A stretch of 64,000 bases of DNA from an uncultured Dehalococcoidia bacterium (GTDB lineage: Bacteria > Chloroflexota > Dehalococcoidia > Lucifugimonadales > UBA3495). The DNA lies in NCBI GenBank assembly GCA_951812625.1, contig CATOSP010000002.1:846880-910879 (forward strand), read 5' to 3'. Below, piece after piece: positions 18,592-25,589 of the stretch. Both the position numbers and the translations under genes were made by a program. Position 1 is the first letter of the stretch. Every line of letters starts with the position of its first letter. Below the pieces are notes generated by a model, which was not told where the DNA came from, did no database searches, and saw only the letters and a program-made list of their open reading frames with translations.

Positions 18592-19076
18592 TTAGTCAAT
18601 CTCACCTGCCAGTGCCACTAACCAATCGAGAGCAGCTCCCCAGGCGAGCCCAAAACCCATCTCGGCGTGCTTTTGCGCATCGCCCGGGTCGGCGTGGAGC
18701 GGTCGCGTCGTGTACTTCGCACTCCCATCAACTTCCACGAAGGTCAGTATCACCGTGAGAGCGAAACCATCGGCCCGTTGAGGCCGGTATCCCGGGCCCA
18801 CGGCGGACGTCCAGACCAGTCGGCGTTCGCTATCTATTTCCAGAAAGTGGCCCGCGCCTTCATTATCGGTTTCATCGGGGTCGCGCAAGGCGGTGCGGAA
18901 TACGTCGCCCGGACGTAGGTTAATCTCACACTCGATGGTCTCCTAGGAGGTGTGAACCACGGTGGTAGTAGCGCTAGTTCCGTCTAGGCCCGCTAAATCT
19001 TGTGCCTAGGTACGTCCACCACCCGTCCAAGAATCAGGTCGCGCACCTCCCCCGAAACCACTTCAGAAATGGTCAT
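18592..19076 (-). pseudogene. Decayed AHSA1/SRPBCC-type gene
   Basis: The 3' part (18592-18918) reads as the C-terminal two thirds of an AHSA1-like START/SRPBCC protein: CEINLRPGDVFRT, FLEIDSERRLVWT, KHAEMGFGLAWGAALDWLVAL. The 5' part from ATG 19076 reads MTISEVVSGEVRDLILGRVVDVPRHKI, which matches the usual family N-terminus. Between them, where the family has F-R-A-W-T, the sequence has TAG-R-A-TAG-T-E, then L-L-P-P-W-F-T-P-P, followed by a frame change into the 3' part. Two stops and one frameshift make it a pseudogene. A sequencing error could explain one lesion but hardly three. Confidence 0.75.
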
Positions 19077-19201
19077 ACTGTTTTCTTGATGTTTCGATCT
19101 CGCCCCAGGTACGACAAATTATGTTGGGTCGGTAATCATATCGCCTGCCCCCTTCATCCCCGCCCTTCCCATGTCTATACGAACGAATACAGACCCGAAA
19201 G

Positions 19202-19744
19202 TTAGATAGCGGAGGCGGATTCCTGCGCCTCCTCGCCCCATACACGAGGATCAGGTCCATATTGGTTCGGGCCGTCCTGACCTTGCCTCACCATCCACAC
19301 TATCACCCATACGGCCACTGCCACGAGTATTGCCAGTGTAACTAAAGCCCCTAATACCAGGGGGATCACCAAATCTGGCTTTCCGCCCGCCGCCCAATCA
19401 ACAAAGAAAATGACCGCGCCCACTGACAAGGGAATCAGGCCCAGAATGAAAATGGCCGCCCAGACCAGAATCCACCAGCCAGTCTTTCCGATATCGTGCA
19501 GCCGCCTCGCCTGCACCGCCAGACCAGGAAGAAGGATAGCCAGACCGAATATAGAGCCGAATGGACTGAAGGCGTAGCTGTCTCCCCCCGCAAAAGATCT
19601 GATCGAGGAATCGACTGTGCCGAAAATCAGGCCGCCAATCCAGCCAAATACCTGCCACCACCAGAATTCGGCCCTGGTGGCTCTCCCGCTGAAATCTCCG
19701 TACTTCCGCAGGCATTGCTTTATGGCATCCACAAACGTGATCAT
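19202..19744 (-). CDS. DUF805 integral membrane protein
   Basis: 180 aa from the ATG at 19744, chosen because DUF805 proteins typically begin with a short helix leading into KYGDFSGRATRAEFWWW, seen here at about residues 15-31. A longer start at 19798 is possible. About four membrane helices follow, with the family block LAVQARRLHDIGKTGWWIL between helices two and three. The last about 25 residues are hydrophilic (GPNQYGPDPRVW). Function unknown; the family is widespread and often linked to stress or mobile DNA. Confidence 0.85.
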   Translation of the reverse strand: MITFVDAIKQCLRKYGDFSGRATRAEFWWWQVFGWIGGLIFGTVDSSIRSFAGGDSYAFSPFGSIFGLAILLPGLAVQARRLHDIGKTGWWILVWAAIFILGLIPLSVGAVIFFVDWAAGGKPDLVIPLVLGALVTLAILVAVAVWVIVWMVRQGQDGPNQYGPDPRVWGEEAQESASAI

Positions 19745-19798
19745 GGGTCTTGTGGGCGGGTGCAGTGGAGTCCCCATAGTCAATCTCCCAAGCATCAA

Positions 19799-20343
19799 CG
19801 ATCATCCTGATTGATTCTACAGTCCAGTACAGGCCATCATGCACTTGGAAGAGCCCCAATCTTCCTTGGCATGGAGTAGGTTCCGGGTATGCAACCAGAA
19901 TCAGACCGAGCGAAGCCACACGGGCCGGAGAATCGGGGACTATTGGAGACCTCGATCCAAGAGGCCATCGTCGCTTCACCGACGATGGCTCCCCTGGGAA
20001 CATCAGACGGAACGGCGATTCCCGAGAGTTGCAGACAATCCCCCCGCTCCGAAAAGCAATCCGTGATCACGCACTGCCCTGCATGTATGTACACTCGGCC
20101 AAGAACCGTGTGGGCCAGGCACTGTTCGCAATATCCCTATACCAGTTCAGGATCAGCCAAGGCTCACAGCACCTGGATACTCAACTCCAGCAGATTGCCT
20201 ACCGACTCTCGTGTGTGAGTGGTCTACGTTACCCTGACAACCCAAATCCACAGTGCGGCAATTGAGAACGTGAACGCATTAAGACATTCTTCACAGGAAC
20301 GAAGAGAGAGTGGTGGAAAGGAATCTGGGGCTGAAATAGCTTG
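19799..20343. other. Intergenic region left of the integrated element
   Basis: About 545 bp with several short overlapping ORFs in different frames but none with coding character, ribosome-binding site or recognisable product. I see no RNA gene. It ends at the left attachment repeat. Confidence 0.5.
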
Positions 20344-20358
20344 GCTCCCGAGGCAGGA
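20342..20358 (-). repeat. Left attachment site: displaced tRNA-Asn 3' end with CCA
   Basis: On the minus strand this reads TCCTGCCTCGGGAGCCA: the last part of the T-stem, the acceptor 3' strand CTCGGGA, discriminator G and an encoded CCA. The first 15 bases are identical to the 3' end of the tRNA-Asn at 30567-30638. It is the chromosomal remnant left behind by integration. Confidence 0.85.
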
Positions 20359-20388
20359 GCCATTCTTGGGTTTCATATCCATTCATTA

Positions 20389-20440
20389 AGTATCAATTAG
20401 TCTGTAAGCTAACGCAATATACGCCTAGATAATTGATACT
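20389..20440. promoter_or_regulatory. 11-bp inverted repeat upstream of integrase
   Basis: AGTATCAATTA at 20389-20399 and its exact reverse complement TAATTGATACT at 20430-20440, 30 bp apart, upstream of the integrase gene. Both contain the TGATAC core that recurs at the element ends. A probable binding site for the integrase, the AlpA-like protein or a regulator. Confidence 0.55.
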
Positions 20441-20487
20441 AACGTTGCTTGACGTGTCAGCCGGTATCATGTATTATCATCTAAATA

Positions 20488-20511
20488 GTGATACATGGAG
20501 TGATACATGGA
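20488..20511 (+). repeat. Tandem 12-bp repeat with GTGATACA motifs, left end
   Basis: GTGATACATGGA occurs twice head-to-tail (20488-20499, 20500-20511). The second copy includes the integrase start codon at 20507. The same GTGATACA pair with the same 12-bp period recurs at 30500-30519 near the other end, as expected for arm-type recombinase sites. Confidence 0.65.
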
Positions 20512-21667
20512 ACGGCAAAAGTCGTTGTCAGCAGCCTTCGTTAAGACGGTCAAGGCACCTGGACGGTATGGAGATGGCCGGGGCAATCACGGCCTCTACC
20601 TTCGTGTCCGGCATACGGCTGATGGTAGTGTCGGCAAACTGTGGGCGCAACGGCTACGCATCAACAGCAAACCCGTCAACTTGGGCTTGGGCAACTTTCC
20701 CCGCGTGACGCTGGCAGAAGCTAGGGAAAAGGCCTTGGCCAATGTCCGGGCTGTGGATAGGGGAGAGGACCCGCGAGTTAAGGCGGTTGAGATTCCCACG
20801 TTTGCCGACGCTATGGAGTCCACGATAGAGGTGTTACGGCCCAACTGGAAGTCCGGCAGTAAGACGGAAAAACAACTCCGGTATTTGCTTGGGGAGTATG
20901 CCCTACCACATATCGGAGACAAGCCCATTGACTCGATCATCCCCGCCGACGTTCTGGCGTTCCTTGCGCCCCTGGCCCTGGAGAAACCCGCGACGGCGGG
21001 GAAACTCAAGACGCAAATGGGACAGGTGTTCAAGTGGTCTATTGCCCAAGGTCTGAGGACTGACAACCCGGCAGACCAGAACATCAACGCGGCATTGCCC
21101 AAGCTGTCCACCAAGGAACACCGCAGGGCATTGCCCTATGCCGACGTTCCAAGCGCGGTTAAGATCGTCCGAGAATCGGGCGCGTGGCAGTCAACCCGGC
21201 TGGCCCTGGAATTTCTGATTCTGACCGCTGCCCGGTCTGGTGAAGTCCGGTTGGCGGAATGGAGCGAGATTGACCGGGACTCGGCCATCTGGACCATACC
21301 GGCCTCCCGCATGAAGTCCGAGCGAGAACACCGCGTACCGCTGTCAGCGCGGGCTATGGACATACTGGCAGAGGCGAGAGACTTAGAAGACGGAAGCGGT
21401 CTGATCTTCCCGTCACCAACGGGTAAGCCGCTCAGTGACAGTACAATGTCAAAACTGCTGAGGGAGAATGGTATCCAAGCTGTGCCGCACGGTTTCCGGT
21501 CAAGTTTCCGGGACTGGTGTGCTGAGGCGAACATAGACCGCCAGATTGCCGAATCAGCCTTGGCCCACAACGTGGGTGACGCTACAGAGACGGCTTATCT
21601 CCGGTCCGACGTGCTGGCACTACGGCGGGCCGCTATGGACGCATGGGCGATATATCTGAATCAGTGA
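20507..21667 (+). CDS. int: Tyrosine-recombinase integrase, P4-like
   Basis: 386 aa. The N-terminal DUF4102-type arm-binding domain (about residues 1-95, with LYLRVRHT, LGLGNFPRVTLAEAREKA) is typical of P4-like integrases. A core-binding domain follows at about 98-200, then the catalytic domain: Arg243 in AARSGEVRLAEW, Lys around 270, His328 and Arg331 in HGFRSSFRDW, His354 in ALAHNVGD, and nucleophile Tyr364 in ETAYLRSD. All catalytic residues are present. It drives recombination at the tRNA-Asn site. The gene starts inside the second copy of a 12-bp repeat, suggesting autoregulation by its own binding. No Shine-Dalgarno stands out. Confidence 0.95.
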   Translation: MERQKSLSAAFVKTVKAPGRYGDGRGNHGLYLRVRHTADGSVGKLWAQRLRINSKPVNLGLGNFPRVTLAEAREKALANVRAVDRGEDPRVKAVEIPTFADAMESTIEVLRPNWKSGSKTEKQLRYLLGEYALPHIGDKPIDSIIPADVLAFLAPLALEKPATAGKLKTQMGQVFKWSIAQGLRTDNPADQNINAALPKLSTKEHRRALPYADVPSAVKIVRESGAWQSTRLALEFLILTAARSGEVRLAEWSEIDRDSAIWTIPASRMKSEREHRVPLSARAMDILAEARDLEDGSGLIFPSPTGKPLSDSTMSKLLRENGIQAVPHGFRSSFRDWCAEANIDRQIAESALAHNVGDATETAYLRSDVLALRRAAMDAWAIYLNQ

Positions 21668-21691
21668 CGGAGCGGCCAACCTGCCGAACTT

Positions 21692-21913
21692 CTACATCTG
21701 GTCCCCATAATTTCGTCGGCCAGAGAAGAACTGTCGCAAATGTAAGGCACCGAGGGAGAGACCGCACAAAATCGGAAACAGCCCACCCCACAAATGATAG
21801 TTGATCCCAAATTCCCATTCAATCACCCCGATGCGCCGCAGCAAGTAAGTGAACACGAACCAGAGAATTCCCAGAATGATGTATCCGTAAGCCAAGGGCA
21901 ATAACCAACTCAT
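21692..21913 (-). CDS. Small two-helix membrane protein
   Basis: 73 aa from the ATG at 21913, preferred over an ATG nine codons upstream because GGAGAG lies just before it. Two hydrophobic segments (about residues 2-24 and 40-60, LPLAYGYIILGILWFVFTYLL and GGLFPILCGLSLGALHL) flank a short polar loop; the end is basic. It is the only minus-strand gene in the element. Not recognised. Candidates are superinfection exclusion or a cargo gene; this is inference. Confidence 0.5.
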   Translation of the reverse strand: MSWLLPLAYGYIILGILWFVFTYLLRRIGVIEWEFGINYHLWGGLFPILCGLSLGALHLRQFFSGRRNYGDQM

Positions 21914-21982
21914 CAGACTCTCCGTTGTGACTCCATTCATGAATCATTTTACATATTCCAGGCTTTTCCCGTAAGGGGCCTG

Positions 21983-22012
21983 TTGACATTCCTTCGCACC
22001 AGATGTTACACT
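21983..22012 (+). promoter_or_regulatory. Promoter for structured leader and alpA-like gene
   Basis: TTGACA at 21983-21988 and TACACT at 22007-22012 with an 18-bp spacer. Transcription would begin near 22019, just before a long hairpin. Confidence 0.65.
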
Positions 22013-22019
22013 TGTCCCA

Positions 22020-22103
22020 GTGGCCACGTGCCCGCAGCCGAGACGAGTCGGCGGGGAAACTATAACCCCGATTCGTCCAGTTGCGGGCACGTGGCATTTT
22101 TTG
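22020..22103 (+). ncRNA. Structured leader or small RNA ending in a terminator-like hairpin
   Basis: GCCACGTGCCCGCA (22023-22036) and TGCGGGCACGTGGC (22082-22095) pair perfectly over 14 bp. Inside the 45-nt loop, GACGAGTCGGCGGGG can pair further with CCCCGATTCGTC. The outer stem is followed by ATTTTTTG. With the strong promoter upstream this predicts a transcript of about 85 nt, or an attenuator that controls the alpA-like gene 15 bp further on. GTGGCCAC at its 5' end recurs in a similar module at 25276. Confidence 0.55.
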
Positions 22104-22117
22104 TGGGAGGGTACTTA

Positions 22118-22303
22118 ATGGCCACGCAAATGCTAAAAGTCGGAGAGGTTGCCGACATGATCGGCTGGTCAAAAGTGACAGTTTACCGGCACGTCAAGGA
22201 CCGCTCGTTTCCGGCACCGCTGCGAATTGGGCCCAATAGCGTTAGATGGCGTCGTGACGACATCGAGCGATGGCTGGAGGAACGTCCGACCACGCAAGAA
22301 TAG
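22118..22303 (+). CDS. AlpA-family helix-turn-helix protein / excisionase
   Basis: 61 aa starting at ATG 22118 after GGGAGG. The sequence LKVGEVADMIGWSKVTVYRHVKDRSFPAPLRIGPNSVRWRRDDIERWLEER is the standard AlpA winged-helix/HTH pattern. In satellites of the P4 and PICI types AlpA activates integrase and excision; the same role is likely here. It lies immediately downstream of the promoter and hairpin module. Confidence 0.88.
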   Translation: MATQMLKVGEVADMIGWSKVTVYRHVKDRSFPAPLRIGPNSVRWRRDDIERWLEERPTTQE

Positions 22304-22636
22304 CAACTACAAGCTGCCGTCGTGCCCCGTGTGGCCTGGCATGGACATACGCCCAACCGGGGCCATGCCATCGCCACCAGTTGGGATCATGGGTTTTACG
22401 ACGGGGTTTTCCTGAACCAATTAACCCCACCGGGCGCGGAACGCAGAGAAGGATGGCCGTCGTAGGGGAACAGGAGACGCGACGTAAATGATGTGCTCCA
22501 GTGATGACGGACAGTGGTCTGGGTCTTTGGACACCCATCCCAAAAGGGTAAGCCCCGCTATGAAGGGAGAGGTACGAGACAGGAACAATCATGGCGGGCA
22601 ACGGGGGCCTACCACGAACGATAGGAGGATGGGACA
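22304..22636. other. Gap between alpA-like gene and zinc-finger gene
   Basis: A weak plus-strand frame from about 22321 to 22464 could encode a short peptide containing WDHGFYDGVFLNQL, but there is no clear ribosome-binding site and I do not call it. Position 22590-22614 is the first copy of a 25-bp direct repeat (second at 23125-23149). Confidence 0.4.
22590..22614 (+). repeat. 25-bp direct repeat, copy 1
   Basis: CATGGCGGGCAACGGGGGCC plus TACCA. It matches 23125-23149 at 23 of 25 positions. Each copy is followed by ATAGGAGGAT and then a small zinc-protein gene, so it looks like a duplicated leader. Confidence 0.7.
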
Positions 22637-22804
22637 GTGGCACAGGAACTTATCAGGCTCTGGATATGCGAGGATTGCGACAAGGTGCATCGAACCAATA
22701 GCGATGCCGTGGACCACTTCAACGACAATAAGGAGCATAAGGTCAGGCTGTATGAGGTAATCAACGTCTTGGATTGGTCTAAGACAGTCGATTTGGAGGG
22801 CTGA
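22637..22804 (+). CDS. Small C2H2 zinc-finger-like protein
   Basis: 55 aa from GTG 22637, with AGGAGG 8 bp upstream. WICEDCDKVHR followed by DHFNDNKEHKV gives Cys11, Cys14, His27 and His34, spacing C-x2-C-x12-H-x6-H, close to a classical C2H2 finger. Cytosolic; possible DNA-, RNA- or protein-binding regulator of the element. A longer overlapping frame starting at 22488 is judged spurious. Confidence 0.65.
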   Translation: MAQELIRLWICEDCDKVHRTNSDAVDHFNDNKEHKVRLYEVINVLDWSKTVDLEG

Positions 22805-22832
22805 ACCAGGTTCACCCCATTGGAGGCGTAGC

Positions 22833-23027
22833 GTGATCGACCTGCAATCGCCACCGCCAGCGGCCCAATATTTCTGCACCATTGACCCTGATTCCTGTTC
22901 ATGCCCCGGCTGGCGGTGGCGTCACTACTGCCGTCACGTGCGGGAACTGAGGGCGGCAAGTCGCGTGGTAGAATCGTACAAGCGCAAATGGGCCGAGCTA
23001 GAGCCCGATCCCGGATCAAAGCCGTGA
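22833..23027 (+). CDS. Small SWIM-type zinc-finger protein
   Basis: 64 aa from GTG 22833, with GGAGG 7 bp upstream. CSCPGWRWRHYCRHVREL fits the SWIM pattern C-x-C-x(n)-C-x-H. The rest is a short charged tail. SWIM fingers bind DNA or proteins. It lies 28 bp after the C2H2-like gene, in the same likely transcript. Confidence 0.65.
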   Translation: MIDLQSPPPAAQYFCTIDPDSCSCPGWRWRHYCRHVRELRAASRVVESYKRKWAELEPDPGSKP

Positions 23028-23124
23028 TTATCGTGAGTGCCGTCGTTCATGTGCAGCCGTGAAGTGCGTCAGTAACGTAATGCTTGTGCAAACGTGGGAG
23101 ATCGGGCTTGCCCTGTTGTTGCAG

Positions 23125-23149
23125 CATGGTGGGCAATGGGGGCCTACCA
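23125..23149 (+). repeat. 25-bp direct repeat, copy 2
   Basis: Second copy of the leader repeat (23/25 identical to 22590-22614), just before the ribosome-binding site of the 65-aa Cys-rich gene. Confidence 0.7.
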
Positions 23150-23163
23150 TAGGAGGATAGAAG

Positions 23164-23361
23164 ATGGCGCAGGTATGCGAGCACCCCGAACCTTGCGACT
23201 GCTACGACGCTGGCCACAAGGACGGACAGTTGGTGTCAGTTTCATATATCCGGCAGATGGTAGATAAGTACCTGACCACTGATTGTGACTGCGAAGTATG
23301 CCGGAGGTTCCGGCTGCTAGATGTTCAGTTGGCTGAGAAGCTAGAAGGTCAAGATTGCTGA
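23164..23361 (+). CDS. Small Cys-rich protein of unknown function
   Basis: 65 aa, ATG 23164 with AGGAGG 9 bp upstream. Two Cys clusters, VCEHPEPCDCYDAGHKDG (about residues 4-21) and DCDCEVCRRF (about 40-49), suggest a bound zinc. The middle is helical. Not recognised. Located in the early-looking module between the AlpA-like protein and terminase. Confidence 0.6.
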   Translation: MAQVCEHPEPCDCYDAGHKDGQLVSVSYIRQMVDKYLTTDCDCEVCRRFRLLDVQLAEKLEGQDC

Positions 23362-23472
23362 CTTTGGACACATCATCGGCGGCGCGGGACCCTGTACCGG
23401 GAGGATTCGTTGGGGGGTTTGCTACGCAGGGGGGACTTTTCCGTGTAAATTTGAAAATGTGGAGGCTGAACG

Positions 23473-23736
23473 ATGGCAACGTGTACCTACCATATGAGTC
23501 CTTGCAGAATCCAGCGACCGGGTTTACCCCCTAGGGTTCTCAGGGGTGAAGTGGCATCCGACGAACCTATACTACATATCGACGCCGCTATTGGATTCCT
23601 GCACGGGGCGGAGGAATTCTTGGAGCTTGAGCGTCAGAGTTGCGCTCCACGCAGTGAACGGGTAGAGACGGTTAGTAATCTATTCGCTAGAGTGCGTGAG
23701 ATTAGACACGCCCTAGAAAGCATGTCGATGCAGTAG
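23473..23736 (+). CDS. Hypothetical 87-aa protein before terminase
   Basis: ATG 23473 with GGAGG 10 bp upstream. An N-terminal region with three Cys/His positions (CTYHMSPC) is followed by a helical C-terminal half (IDAAIGFLHGAEEFLELERQ...VSNLFARVREIRHALESM). It sits where a small terminase subunit would be expected but shows no recognisable TerS HTH. Function unknown. Confidence 0.55.
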   Translation: MATCTYHMSPCRIQRPGLPPRVLRGEVASDEPILHIDAAIGFLHGAEEFLELERQSCAPRSERVETVSNLFARVREIRHALESMSMQ

Positions 23737-23810
23737 ACCTAGGCTCTATGGCACCGCCGACAAGGTTTGGAGTGAGTAGCAGACGCCAGGTGGCTTGCTA
23801 CGTGTAAGCG

Positions 23811-25250
23811 ATGATTGCAGACCTTAGACCGTTCCAACGGCAGTTTATCCGGGCCGTAGAAAACCCAACCTATGACACCGTGGCAATGTCTGGGCCGCGC
23901 AGCTTGGGCAAGACGTGGATCGCGGCGCACGTGCTAACCCGGTGTCTGACGCCGGGAGACGTGCTGCACCAACCGGGCCGAGAGTACATTCTTGGTGCGG
24001 CGTCCCTGGAGCAAGCGCGGTTGACCTACAGTTTCATCCGGGAGGCTTTGGAGCCAACCGGGGAATATCGTTGGATAGATTCCACAACCCGATTGGGCGC
24101 GACTCATATCCCCACCAACACCAAGCTGAGGGCCATTTCTTCCAACGCCAAGACTTCATTCGGGCTGGTGGGTGTCCCGTTGGTGGTGATTGATGAACCT
24201 GGAAGCCTGGAGATCATCGGCGGACAAATGCTGTCGGATAGCCTATTCACGGCGCAAGGGAAGGTTGGCAGCAAGCTAAAGTTGGTGCTGATAGGAACGT
24301 TGGCACCAATGGCCACCAGCGCGGGCCATTGGTGGTACGACCTGATTCATGCGGGAACAACGGGGAGTGTCCACGTCCAGCACTTCAAGGGAGACTTGGA
24401 GACGTGGGATAGGTGGCCGACCATCCGCAAGGCCAACCCGCTTACGGCCATTGACGCCGGTTTCCGGGCCAAGCTATTAGAGGAACGGGACGCCGCAAGG
24501 CTTGATTCCCGGCTGAAAGCGAGATTCGCCAGTTACCGCCTCAACATTCCCAGTGCTGACGAATCGACGGTACTTCTCACGGTTTCGGACTGGGAACGTG
24601 TGACGGCGCGGGAAGTGCCAGACCGGGAAGGTGCGCCGGTAGTCGGCGTCGACCTTGGCGGTGGCCGAGCCTGGAGCGCGGCTTGCGCGTTGTGGCCGAA
24701 TGGCCGGACTGAGGCTATCGCGGTTGCGCCGGGGATACCCGACATATCCGAACAGGAACGCCGGGACCGCGTACCGTCTGGCACATATGCCCGGTTGGTG
24801 GACGCCGGACAGCTTCTCATTGCGGACGGGCTGAGGGTACAGCCTCCCGCGATGGTTTGGGACGCTGTGCGGGCAACGTGGGGCAAACCCAGCCTACTTA
24901 TGGCCGACAGATTCCGGCTGGCCGATCTGGAGGACGCCATAGGGAACGGTTGCCCGACTGAGGCGCGGGTAACAAGGTGGTCTGAGGCGGCGGCGGACAT
25001 CAGGGCCGTGCGGAAAATGGCACTGGACGGGCCGCTTGCCGTGGACCATGATTCCCGGCTGTTGCTGGCAACCAGTCTAAGCCGCGCCTTTGTGAAGAAT
25101 GACAACGCCGGTAACTTCCGCTTGGAAAAGCACGGAAGCAACGACCAAGCGCGTGACGACGTTGCAGCGGCGTTGACGTTGGCGGCTGGCGCACTGGAGC
25201 GGGAAGCGTCCAGACGGCCACGGGGAGGGCGTTATTTGGGTATGGTATAA
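23811..25250 (+). CDS. terL: Phage terminase large subunit
   Basis: 479 aa DNA-packaging motor. Walker A-like GPRSLGKTW at residues 28-36, Walker B LVVIDEP at about 124-130, coupling-type segment LKLVLIGTLAP at about 155-165, and a C-terminal RNase H-like nuclease beginning VVGVDLGGGRAWSAA at about 282, with later acidic positions (MADRF and DDVAAAL). HK97-type family by overall layout. It translocates DNA into the prohead at the portal. An extended -10-like sequence, TGGTATAAT, overlaps its stop codon. Confidence 0.88.
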   Translation: MIADLRPFQRQFIRAVENPTYDTVAMSGPRSLGKTWIAAHVLTRCLTPGDVLHQPGREYILGAASLEQARLTYSFIREALEPTGEYRWIDSTTRLGATHIPTNTKLRAISSNAKTSFGLVGVPLVVIDEPGSLEIIGGQMLSDSLFTAQGKVGSKLKLVLIGTLAPMATSAGHWWYDLIHAGTTGSVHVQHFKGDLETWDRWPTIRKANPLTAIDAGFRAKLLEERDAARLDSRLKARFASYRLNIPSADESTVLLTVSDWERVTAREVPDREGAPVVGVDLGGGRAWSAACALWPNGRTEAIAVAPGIPDISEQERRDRVPSGTYARLVDAGQLLIADGLRVQPPAMVWDAVRATWGKPSLLMADRFRLADLEDAIGNGCPTEARVTRWSEAAADIRAVRKMALDGPLAVDHDSRLLLATSLSRAFVKNDNAGNFRLEKHGSNDQARDDVAAALTLAAGALEREASRRPRGGRYLGMV

Positions 25251-25251
25251 T
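25243..25251 (+). promoter_or_regulatory. Extended -10 promoter overlapping terL stop
   Basis: TGGTATAAT (TGnTATAAT, perfect -10 at 25246-25251). No good -35 is visible, which is common for extended -10 promoters. The predicted start is near 25258, about 30 bp before an intrinsic terminator. Confidence 0.5.
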
Positions 25252-25286
25252 ACACCAAATACTAAGTATCCAAGCGTGGCCACTGT

Positions 25287-25315
25287 GCCCAGGGTTTGAT
25301 GCCCTGGGCTATTTT
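25287..25315 (+). terminator. Intrinsic terminator after terL
   Basis: GCCCAGGG (25287-25294), loop of 7, CCCTGGGC (25302-25309), then TATTTTTG. A perfect 8-bp GC-rich stem. It lies only a few bases before the HNH coding start, so it may gate expression of the head genes. Confidence 0.75.
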
Positions 25316-25316
25316 T

Positions 25317-25589
25317 GTGTCTCGCTACCATCGGGCCATACCACGCCGGGAATTGGAGCGGTTGGCCGTTCAAGCCAAGGAGCGGGATGATTACAAATGC
25401 CAGCGTTGCGGCAAGGCGGGCGCACTGGAGGCGCACCACGTCATACCACTGGAAAAGGGCGGTAGCCATGATCTGAAGAACCTAACCACGCTATGCCGTG
25501 GCTGTCATATCGCGGTACACCAACCCGATAGATGCTCCCCGGAACGCCTGGAGTGGCTGAATCTGGTACAAGGAATGGTGAAGGAATGA
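25317..25589 (+). CDS. HNH endonuclease
   Basis: 90 aa from GTG 25317, chosen because an upstream in-frame start at 25296 lies inside the terminator stem. CQRCGKAG, then LEAHHVIPLEKGGSHDLKNLTTLCRGCHIAVH: two CxxC zinc pairs around an H-H...N...H core. HNH proteins encoded beside terminase in HK97-type phages assist cos cleavage, so it likely partners TerL. Its stop overlaps the capsid gene start by 4 bp (ATGA). Confidence 0.88.
   Translation: MSRYHRAIPRRELERLAVQAKERDDYKCQRCGKAGALEAHHVIPLEKGGSHDLKNLTTLCRGCHIAVHQPDRCSPERLEWLNLVQGMVKE

Noticed and set aside
22488..22760. 90-aa plus-strand ORF overlapping the C2H2-like gene
   Set aside because: Composition is irregular, and the overlapping 55-aa frame has a better ribosome-binding site and a zinc-finger pattern.
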